From: Chloroflexota bacterium
Lineage (GTDB): Bacteria > Chloroflexota > Anaerolineae > Anaerolineales > Villigracilaceae
NCBI GenBank assembly: GCA_021414245.1
Contig: JAIOOU010000004.1
Coordinates: forward strand, 496,001 to 560,000
DNA length: 64,000 nucleotides
Direction of reading: 5' to 3'
In this document: positions 57,321 to 64,000 of the stretch, one piece after another
How positions within the stretch are numbered: the stretch's first letter is position 1
Layout of the letters: each line of letters starts with the position of its first letter
Translations under genes and position numbers: made by a program
The notes under the pieces: model-generated
The model's database searches: none
What the model was told of the DNA's origin: nothing
What the model saw: the letters and a program-made list of their open reading frames with translations, nothing else

Positions 57321-59216
57321 TTATTCCAGGGTCACGATGTATTCGTGGATGAGATGGGCATAGCGGTTCTGCAAACGAATGAAATGGTTATGGATCGCGT
57401 CCGCTTCCGCGCCATCCGGGGCCAGAAATCTGCCGCGCTCCACGCCGCTGCGGGCGATCTCACGACATACGGCTTCTGTGATCAGTTCGGCCAACAACAC
57501 CTGTCCCTGGACTGTCGTATCCAACCGGTTTTGTTCATCGAGGTAGATCTTCACAGACGGGGCGGCTGTGGCGATCACAATGCTGGAATTTACCCGGTCA
57601 AAATAGACCCGCTGTCTGGGATCGGTCCTGTCGTCAAAGTGGATGTCGGTGAACAGGGCATTGCTGCTTCTGGAGGGAGCCGCGCTCATGGTCTCTTTTT
57701 TTGAGCGTACCTGCACCGAGGCCTGTGCCCTGTATTTGCCAATGTAAGCTGTCACGATCCCCTCGCCGCCCACCTGTCTGCCTTCGACTTTGATGCGGGC
57801 CAGCCCGATCCTGGGGTCTGTCTTATGGACTTGAAGCACTGCCTGCTGATTCAGGATGATGATCTCGGGGCTGTTTGAGATCACACTCACGGTGGCGCCC
57901 ACCCGCACTTTGTCCTTCAACTCCACCAACAGGGTCAGGGTGATCGTTTGCGCTGTTTGTACATAGGCGCGTTCCGGCAGAAATGCAATTCCCGAAGGCG
58001 GCAGGTCGATTTGTTTTTGATGCTCTTCGTCCCTTTTGTCGCTCAGCTCGGTCAACGCGATCGTGTTCAGTTCATGCAGGGCATGGTCGATCTTCTGGCG
58101 CAGTTTCTTGTCGAGGTGGGTTTGTTCTTCATGAATGGCATGTTTGCGTTCCGCTTCGATCAGCGGTTCAAGTTTGCCTTCCACCGCCAGTTTCAAGGCC
58201 TTCGCAAATGGGTGGGTCCAATTGATTCCGTCGCGGGTCGCCGTCAGGACCGGTTCATCGTTCTTCAACAGGTCATGCAGATAATCGCACTGGATCGATC
58301 CGTAGAAATAACCCGCGTAGGGGTCGTTCTCGAACTTGAGCATGGTTAGCGAAATGACCGTTGCCTTGCTGATCACCAGCAGGCCGCCGTCCGCATAGTC
58401 GCCCTCCTCGCCGCGGGTCGATAACTGGATTCCCGACCGGTAGACTTCCAGCTTGGCCGTGGCGGGATACCCGGCGATCTTGAACCTCTCGTTAAGGACC
58501 TTCTCGCCTCGCGGTGACTTGTAGCTGAGTACGTGTTCATGACGGATCTTCCCCGCTGTGGGAATGTCCCTCAACAGGATCCTGCGCTTTGGGTTGCTCA
58601 TGATCGGACGCAGCTCAAAATGCCTTTGCAGGTAGTTGCGGAAGTTGTCGAACTGGGGCACTTTCACATCCTCACGCGAGACGATGATTTCGATGATGGT
58701 ACCGTTGCCTTCGGGTATCTCGTATTTTTCCCGCAGCGCGGCGGTGGCGCGCGCAGGCTCTTCCAGCTCAAAGGTGGGGATCCCGTTTTTCAAAAGCAGG
58801 GAGCACGAATAAAAATGGGTCCCTTTGAAGGAACGCACATATCCGTATCCCAGACCGAAAATCGAATCCTTCAGCCCGCGGCCCCACATTCCGCGTACAT
58901 GTTTGTCCTCCTTCAATCCGCTGGTGGCTTCGCCATAGGTGCCGACCACCTTGTCCATGCGAATGTCGGTCATGCCTTCGGCATGGTCACGGACACGGAT
59001 CAGGGAATTCTTATGCTTTCGTTGAATGTCGATCACGATCTCGCCCCTGGCCCGTTGACCGGCCTGTTCGAGGCGTGAATAACTGTCGTTGCAGTTGGTG
59101 ATGATCTCCACCAGCGCGCGCAGCACGTCCTTGCGAATGGCCTGGTCCGCCTGTTGGAGCGCGACGCGGTCAGCGTACTGCAATTTGCGGCTGCTCACCA
59201 TGGATTTGCTTTTCAT
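57321..59216 (-). CDS. GHKL (Hsp90/MutL-like) ATPase with C-terminal beta and helical domains
   Basis: 631 residues. A GHKL ATPase fold at the N-terminus: N-box ALVEIITNCNDS (E37, N41), G1-like RVRDHAEGM (D77, G81) and G2-like MWGRGLKD (110-117), the signatures of ATP binding in MutL, Hsp90 and MORC. Downstream are a transducer-like region, a long helical arm rich in Glu/Lys (about 355-415), an immunoglobulin-like beta segment (about 440-510) and a helical C-terminal domain (SIVIATAAPSVKIYL). No nuclease motif. Its start overlaps the partner gene's stop by 4 bp (ATGA). Likely an ATP-driven clamp; DNA repair, chromatin-like or defence roles are all open. Confidence 0.82.
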   Translation of the reverse strand: MKSKSMVSSRKLQYADRVALQQADQAIRKDVLRALVEIITNCNDSYSRLEQAGQRARGEIVIDIQRKHKNSLIRVRDHAEGMTDIRMDKVVGTYGEATSGLKEDKHVRGMWGRGLKDSIFGLGYGYVRSFKGTHFYSCSLLLKNGIPTFELEEPARATAALREKYEIPEGNGTIIEIIVSREDVKVPQFDNFRNYLQRHFELRPIMSNPKRRILLRDIPTAGKIRHEHVLSYKSPRGEKVLNERFKIAGYPATAKLEVYRSGIQLSTRGEEGDYADGGLLVISKATVISLTMLKFENDPYAGYFYGSIQCDYLHDLLKNDEPVLTATRDGINWTHPFAKALKLAVEGKLEPLIEAERKHAIHEEQTHLDKKLRQKIDHALHELNTIALTELSDKRDEEHQKQIDLPPSGIAFLPERAYVQTAQTITLTLLVELKDKVRVGATVSVISNSPEIIILNQQAVLQVHKTDPRIGLARIKVEGRQVGGEGIVTAYIGKYRAQASVQVRSKKETMSAAPSRSSNALFTDIHFDDRTDPRQRVYFDRVNSSIVIATAAPSVKIYLDEQNRLDTTVQGQVLLAELITEAVCREIARSGVERGRFLAPDGAEADAIHNHFIRLQNRYAHLIHEYIVTLE

Positions 59217-60154
59217 TCTTTTTCCAGTTTCCGGGCCGGTTTCTTTAATCGCTTTTGTTGCGGCACCAGTAAATATGAAAATCTGTATTCACAATGATTT
59301 AAGAACATTAACAGGTCCTGACGGCTGTGGATATCTGCATATCCCTTGAATAAGGCCAGGTTTTTTAGGAGCGTTTCGCGGGATGACTCCATCGTGCACA
59401 GCAACAGGCTTCTGAAATCGAACTCGCCGATCTTCGAGTTCCTTCCATTCTTTTTGTAGTGCAGGTAGGCATCCGACCTTTCCATGGCCTTGACGAACTT
59501 TCCCGCGCGGACCTTTTCCTCCTTTGTCGTCATTGCGGGAGCGGTGCGGACAGGTTCCGCCGGTTTTTGTTGTACTTTATTTGCCTGAACCGGGAGCCGT
59601 ACCCTCCGCGTTTTAATGGGACCGGCCTTGGGTGGGTGCGTCTTTATTACCGGAAGGAGAGCGGGCGTTGTTCTGCCTGCCTGTGGAGTGGGCGCCTTTT
59701 TTGCGCGTTTCGCGGATGGATGTTTTTCCACCATTAAGACGGGGTCCCTGTGGGTCTGAACCGGGCGCCTTTGAATTTTCTTTTTGTGTACGGGCGGTTT
59801 TTTGATTTCGGTGGACCTGGGTTTTTCCACACCCAATTTCTTCGCCACTCTTTCGGCAAATCTTGCGCCCCTGGCGGTTAATTTGAATCCTTCGCTGGCA
59901 TTGCCCGACAGATAGCCTTTGCTGCGGCATTCGGTCCAGCGCCTGCTGACCACAGCCGAATCGGGCCAGTGCGGATAATTCCGCATGGAGAAGCGTCTCG
60001 GAAATAAAAGGAAACAGGCCGAGATGACATCCTCGGAAGTGATCTCCCTTCCGTCCTGTTGGAAATGGTGGATGGAATAAACGACCAGATCGTTCAAGGC
60101 GATCTTTTGATACAACTCGGGATTGAATTTTGGCAGGCCCCGCTTATGCAGCAT
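59213..60154 (-). CDS. Winged-helix partner protein of the GHKL ATPase
   Basis: 313 residues. The N-terminal part (about 1-95) reads like a winged-helix fold (KIALNDLVVYSIHHFQQ, ITSEDVISACFLLFPRRF, WPDSAVVSRRWTECRSKGYL, SEGFKLTARG). A long Pro/Lys-rich disordered linker follows (about 100-200), then a helical C-terminus. It probably binds DNA or the ATPase. I choose ATG 60154, preceded by GGAG six bases upstream, over the ATG at 60166, which lacks a ribosome site. ATGA overlap with the ATPase implies a fixed stoichiometry. No similar gene is present elsewhere in the window. Confidence 0.75.
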   Translation of the reverse strand: MLHKRGLPKFNPELYQKIALNDLVVYSIHHFQQDGREITSEDVISACFLLFPRRFSMRNYPHWPDSAVVSRRWTECRSKGYLSGNASEGFKLTARGARFAERVAKKLGVEKPRSTEIKKPPVHKKKIQRRPVQTHRDPVLMVEKHPSAKRAKKAPTPQAGRTTPALLPVIKTHPPKAGPIKTRRVRLPVQANKVQQKPAEPVRTAPAMTTKEEKVRAGKFVKAMERSDAYLHYKKNGRNSKIGEFDFRSLLLCTMESSRETLLKNLALFKGYADIHSRQDLLMFLNHCEYRFSYLLVPQQKRLKKPARKLEKE

Positions 60155-60278
60155 CCCTGTCTCCATTGTATATATTTATCCCGGTGGTATTTTTGATAAA
60201 GCCTGATATTCCATCAAGGCTGGAGGAGTTGATCGGCATGATGCGGTGACTCACCTGATTGAATGATTTTTTATTCTG

Positions 60279-61808
60279 TTAATGGCCGGCATATTCGTAT
60301 ACCGTGACATTATATTCGGAGTTGCTGTACACCGGCGTAAATTGATCCGGATTCGACCTTAGGAAGGGCAGCAGTTTTGATTCGCTGAACCCGTCCAGAG
60401 CGGTCGTGCGGGGAGACTGCAGCATGGGCGAAATCACGATATAGTCGATTCCCTGGTTGTCCAGATATTTTTCGATATCCTGTCCTTTATCGGGATAAGA
60501 TACGGTCTTTCTGCGTGTGTACAAATAAGCCGGGACCGGTTCGTTGACCATGATGATCGTATCGGGGGGTGCGTTACGGGAAATCCACTCTGTTCCAATG
60601 GACAGGTCCGTCATCTGCTCCCGAACCGGATTGCGCCAATCCAGCAGGTTGCGTGCCAGGCAGAGCAGCAGAATGATCCCGGCGGTCGTCCCAAGCAGCC
60701 GGAGTGTGGGTACGGGATTGTTGCCCGTCAGTTTTTGAAGGACCCATTTCGATCCCAAAATCAAATAAAGGTATAGAAAAGGCAGGATCGGAATCAGGAA
60801 GCGTGCCTTTACACTCCCGACCCGCGGATTCCAGAACGCCAGAATGGCCAGAAGATAAAAAATGCAGTACACATCCAGCAGCTCCGGCTTTTTTAGGGAG
60901 AGCGCCAGGCCTGTCAGTACCAGAAGAATGATGACAATATTCAGAAAAAGTGGAATTAATGGGCCGGCAAGACCAGTCAGCTTTTCGCCAAACACGGGCA
61001 CCAGGGCTCCAGCCAGGACTTCATTGAAATACCCAAGGGTATTGGACCCCATCTGGCCGATCTTTTCCATAATCGAACCATTGAACACCTGTGATTCATA
61101 GCCTGCCGAAACCAGTGAGCCGCCATTGCGAAGGTTCAACCAGGCTTGAAGGAAGGCACCGATCATAAAGACAGCAAAAGCAATGCCCGCTTCGCGAAGA
61201 CGGCGGGTGAACAGGAGGTAAAGGAGCAGGGCTGCGAAGAGGGCGATACCGACGGTTCGAATCAACTGTGCATACAAGACGGCCGCTGCCATCAAAAGAA
61301 TAAGACCGGTATTTGTTCCTTCCATTTTCGAACGCCACGAATCGAAAAGGACAAGCGCGATCAGGGAAAAAAATAAATAGGCTGATTCGGCCATGACCGT
61401 AACGGATGTCCCAACCAATAATGGATTAACCGCCGCCAGCCCGACCAGGATTTCCAGAGCGGGCGATTCGACCCGTTTTGAAAACAGCCTGTGCATCAGG
61501 GGAATGGATCCCAGCCACAAGATGAGGCTCAATAATTTTAGAACAGTATAGTTGCCGGGAAACAGGAAGGTTAACGGGGCCAGCAGGATCGGCCAGCCGG
61601 GGGGAAAGGCGCGTTCGATCTGGGGACGCGGAAAGTTGATTAACTGATAGCCCTGTCCGCTTGAAAGGCTTTCGGCCAGGATGATGTAATGGGCGTCGTC
61701 ATATGAGCTCCCCGTTTGCGGCAGATTAAAGTGCATTGCCCCCAGCAGGGCGCTGGTCACAAGGATGACGGGCAGGATATATTTTGATAAAACACGGGAT
61801 TGGAGCAT
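60279..61808 (-). CDS. GT-C family membrane glycosyltransferase (PMT/ArnT-like)
   Basis: About 509 residues with 10-12 helices. SSYDDAHYIILAE near residue 37 holds the acidic Asp-Asp pair of GT39/GT83-type catalytic loops, and the first luminal loop has PRPQIERAFPPGWPI. It should transfer a sugar from a polyprenyl-phosphate donor to a lipid or protein. The C-terminus (from about 430) is soluble. An ATG at 61808 and a GTG at 61814 are both possible; a TATGAT box lies just upstream of them. Confidence 0.83.
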   Translation of the reverse strand: MLQSRVLSKYILPVILVTSALLGAMHFNLPQTGSSYDDAHYIILAESLSSGQGYQLINFPRPQIERAFPPGWPILLAPLTFLFPGNYTVLKLLSLILWLGSIPLMHRLFSKRVESPALEILVGLAAVNPLLVGTSVTVMAESAYLFFSLIALVLFDSWRSKMEGTNTGLILLMAAAVLYAQLIRTVGIALFAALLLYLLFTRRLREAGIAFAVFMIGAFLQAWLNLRNGGSLVSAGYESQVFNGSIMEKIGQMGSNTLGYFNEVLAGALVPVFGEKLTGLAGPLIPLFLNIVIILLVLTGLALSLKKPELLDVYCIFYLLAILAFWNPRVGSVKARFLIPILPFLYLYLILGSKWVLQKLTGNNPVPTLRLLGTTAGIILLLCLARNLLDWRNPVREQMTDLSIGTEWISRNAPPDTIIMVNEPVPAYLYTRRKTVSYPDKGQDIEKYLDNQGIDYIVISPMLQSPRTTALDGFSESKLLPFLRSNPDQFTPVYSNSEYNVTVYEYAGH

Positions 61809-61870
61809 GGTCACTTAATCATATCAGGTTTGATGACTGTTGCCGTAAAGCAGGCTGCTGTTTACAGTTA

Positions 61871-62404
61871 TTATTTGTTATAGGATGCGGCGGAATAGAA
61901 TTCCCTCAGGAATCTCGATGGGATTGTCGCCAGCAGGCGCGGTTCTGTAAAATCTGCTTGTACGGCGAGCTTGAAGTAGGTTCCGTAGGAGAGTGGATAT
62001 GGCACCCATGAATTCCCGGAATCGACATTGTATTCGACCACCAACAGCATGCCGCCCGGTTTGAGGAACGAACGGACATGTTCCAAGACCTTCACTGGGT
62101 TCCTGAAAAAATGCAGGGAGTTGGCCATCAGGATCCCGTCCAGAACGGGCAATTTCAATTCCTTTGAGAAATCACCAACGGTGACGTGTAAATTGGCGGT
62201 GGTGCCAAAACGTGAGCCATACTCCCGTTCCAATTCGTTCAGGCTGAGACTGTCTTTGTCCACGGCATATATGTTTGCAGTCGGACCGGCCAGCTCGCGT
62301 AGGGCGAATGTAAAGGCGCCCGAACCTGCTCCGAGGTCCGCCCACGAACCGCCGGGTTTCATTTCAGCCGGCCTTAAAAGATTCACATGATCGGCATGTT
62401 CCAT
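61871..62404 (-). CDS. Class I SAM-dependent methyltransferase
   Basis: 177 residues: motif I WADLGAGSGAFTFAL, acidic AVDKDSLSL, motif II-like VGDFSKEL, motif IV ANSLHFF, and FLKPGGMLLVVEY. Small and without extra domains; substrate unknown. Divergent from polX with 48 bp between start codons. The N-terminus MEHADHVNLLRP is short, so it starts close to the fold. Stop at 61871. Confidence 0.84.
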   Translation of the reverse strand: MEHADHVNLLRPAEMKPGGSWADLGAGSGAFTFALRELAGPTANIYAVDKDSLSLNELEREYGSRFGTTANLHVTVGDFSKELKLPVLDGILMANSLHFFRNPVKVLEHVRSFLKPGGMLLVVEYNVDSGNSWVPYPLSYGTYFKLAVQADFTEPRLLATIPSRFLREFYSAASYNK

Positions 62405-62452
62405 AGTCTAAATGGTATCATATGGATTGACCCGTGAAAGGATAACTTTATT

Positions 62453-64000
62453 ATGATGAACAACCGCCAGCTTGCAGACACTTTTACCCTGATCGCTAAT
62501 TTATGTGAGATCAAAGGCGAGGTCATTTATGTCATCCTTGCCTATCGCAAGGCTTCCGAAAATTTAATGACCCTCGGCCGTGAAGCCAGTGAATATTGGA
62601 AGGAGGGCAAACTGCGCGAGATCCCCGGCGTGGGCAAGGCCATCGCGGAAAAAATCGATGAGCTGCTGACGACCGGAAAACTTGAGTTTTTGGAAAAATT
62701 AAAAGCGGAGATTCCCGCCAGTCTTGCGGATTGGCTGCAAGTGCCCGGACTTGGACCCAAGAAGATCGCCCTGATCTGGAAGACGTTGGAGATCACGGCT
62801 CTTGCGGACCTGGAAGCTGCCGCGAAAAACGGAAAGTTGCGCGACCTGCCTGGCATGGGTGCGAAATCGGAAACCGCCATCCTGGAGGGGATCGCCTCGC
62901 TTGCCAGGCGGTCGGGTAGAATCCCGTTGGGACGTGCGTATCCGCTCGCGCAGGAGATCTGCAGGACCCTCAAAAAGGTGAAGGGAGTCGTCGATGCGCA
63001 GCCCGCTGGAAGTTTAAGAAGAATGCGGCCGACGGTTGGCGATCTGGATATTCTAGTTGCAGCAAAAGATTCAGCGGCCGTGATGGAAGCTTTTGTGAAT
63101 CTGCCCGGCGTTTCGCGCGTTTTGGGAAAAGGCGAGACCAAGTCCAGCCTTGAATTTACAGACGGGGTCCGCGCGCAGGTCTGGGTGCATCCACCGGAGA
63201 AATTCGGGACCGCCCTGCAGTACGCAACCGGCTCGAAGGATCATAATGTGCAATTGCGCCAGATTGCGCTCGCAAAAGGGCTTTCACTTTCAGAACATTC
63301 ACTGACAAAAACAAAAGGGAAAGGCGAGATATTGTGTTCCACCGAGGAGGAGGTTTATAAAACCCTCGGTTTGCCCTGGATTCCCCCTGAATTGCGCGAA
63401 GATCGCGGCGAGGTGCAGGCTGCCAGGGCGGACAAACTTCCCAAGTTAATTGAAGTGAAGGATATCAGGGCCGACCTGCAAACACATTCCACCTGGAGCG
63501 ACGGAAAACTATCCATGCTGGAGATGGCACAAGCCGCGGCGAAGCGGGGCATCAAGGTGATCGCCTTTACCGATCATTCCGCCAGTCTGGGTGTGACCGG
63601 CGGTTTGAAAATGGAAGACCATAAGAAACAAGCTGCCGAAATAAGGAAGATCCAAAAACAACTTGGGGACAGCATTTTGGTTCTGCATGCCAGCGAAGTG
63701 GAGATCAAAGCCGACGGCACACTGGATTATCCCGATGAATTCCTGGCCACTCTTGACCTGGTGCTTGCGTCCATGCATACCAGCCTGCGGCAGCCTCGTG
63801 ACAAGGTCACACAGCGCATGATCAACGCCATCCGCAATCCGCATGTGGATATCATCGGCCACCCGACGGGACGCCTGATCCCGGAACGCGAGGGAGCGGA
63901 CCTGGATATGGAAGCCGTGCTGCAGGCTGCTGCGGAAAGCGGAGTGGCGATGGAAATCAATGCCAGCCCCTACCGGCTTGACCTCGAGGATATTTACGCG
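62453..64000 (+). CDS. polX: DNA polymerase/3'-5' exonuclease PolX, partial
   Basis: 516 codons visible; the right end is cut by the window. Family X layout: an 8-kDa-like helix-hairpin-helix region (GVGKAIAEKIDEL, GLGPKKIALI, GMGAKSETAIL), the palm motif AGSLRRMRPTVGDLDILV with catalytic D197 and D199, then a thumb, and a PHP nuclease domain beginning ADLQTHSTWSDGK near residue 338, with HASEVEIKADG and DIIGHPTGR. PolX fills gaps in base-excision and end repair and has intrinsic 3'-5' exonuclease activity. The start at 62453 has a distant AAAGGA; an ATG three bases later is equally possible. Confidence 0.93.
   Translation, partial: MMNNRQLADTFTLIANLCEIKGEVIYVILAYRKASENLMTLGREASEYWKEGKLREIPGVGKAIAEKIDELLTTGKLEFLEKLKAEIPASLADWLQVPGLGPKKIALIWKTLEITALADLEAAAKNGKLRDLPGMGAKSETAILEGIASLARRSGRIPLGRAYPLAQEICRTLKKVKGVVDAQPAGSLRRMRPTVGDLDILVAAKDSAAVMEAFVNLPGVSRVLGKGETKSSLEFTDGVRAQVWVHPPEKFGTALQYATGSKDHNVQLRQIALAKGLSLSEHSLTKTKGKGEILCSTEEEVYKTLGLPWIPPELREDRGEVQAARADKLPKLIEVKDIRADLQTHSTWSDGKLSMLEMAQAAAKRGIKVIAFTDHSASLGVTGGLKMEDHKKQAAEIRKIQKQLGDSILVLHASEVEIKADGTLDYPDEFLATLDLVLASMHTSLRQPRDKVTQRMINAIRNPHVDIIGHPTGRLIPEREGADLDMEAVLQAAAESGVAMEINASPYRLDLEDIYA

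Noticed and set aside
1-64000. CRISPR arrays, tRNA and rRNA genes, prophage genes
   Set aside because: No regularly spaced repeats, cloverleaf or rRNA-like stretches and no phage structural genes were seen.

Overview
The window looks like chromosomal DNA of an uncultured or little-studied Chloroflexota bacterium, most likely class Anaerolineae. This is an inference from gene content: several sensors with the seven-helix HisKA_7TM-type input domain, a bacterial Elp3, an ECF transporter, many long-chain membrane glycosyltransferases and conserved proteins typical of that group. GC is moderate to high over most of the window. It drops clearly around 44.6-49.5 kb, where repeats, a REP-associated transposase and an AT-rich orphan gene sit. 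No rRNA, tRNA or CRISPR array was seen. Genes at both ends are cut by the window.

Layout. 1-3.5 kb (minus): response regulator, FAD oxidoreductase, DUF429 protein and alkaline-phosphatase-superfamily enzyme, tightly packed. 3.6-8.8 kb: flippase-like protein, YitT protein, EamA transporter plus era, MFS exporter. 8.8-12 kb: elp3, cysH and a divergent Trm9-like methyltransferase. 12-19.8 kb: a 7TM/PAS/GAF/GGDEF diguanylate cyclase, two lineage-type unknowns (one a degenerate PPM-like domain plus membrane helix plus repeat domain) and an acyltransferase. 19.9-28.5 kb: class I fumarase subunits, a histidine kinase, a cluster with a MobA-like nucleotidyltransferase and PAP2 phosphatase, a DUF296 protein and a 7TM-PAS-PAS sensor without an output domain.

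28.6-34.7 kb (minus) is a coherent salvage locus: ribokinase, two nucleoside hydrolases, an ECF S component, then (after a terminator) EcfT and two ECF ATPases. It suggests import of a nucleoside, its hydrolysis and phosphorylation of the released ribose. 34.8-41.2 kb (minus): recF, GNAT, peptide deformylase, a cNMP-binding/PH-like membrane protein, a redoxin, a hydroxyacid dehydrogenase and a SIMPL lipoprotein behind an ECF-sigma-like promoter.

41.4-51.5 kb is the accessory region: NurA nuclease, a stand-alone HAS-barrel-like protein and HerA translocase, separated by a membrane glycosyltransferase and a GxxExxY gene bracketed by 29-bp repeat units. Then come an AT-rich 577-residue unknown and a RAYT transposase carrying a copy of its REP-like palindromic unit inside its own coding sequence. 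A second dispersed repeat (core CATGTCCGCGTG) recurs four times nearby.

51.5-64 kb: small ParB-like and membrane proteins, lysoplasmalogenase, a rubredoxin/metallo-beta-lactamase fusion, MFS and DMT transporters, a LURP-one-like protein, then a two-gene module of a GHKL ATPase and a winged-helix partner (the best candidate for an undescribed system), a glycosyltransferase, a methyltransferase and the start of polX. Many gene pairs share ATGA overlaps. Convergent genes are often separated by near-perfect palindromic terminators, and several genes seem to start leaderless, about 6 nt after a TAnnnT box.
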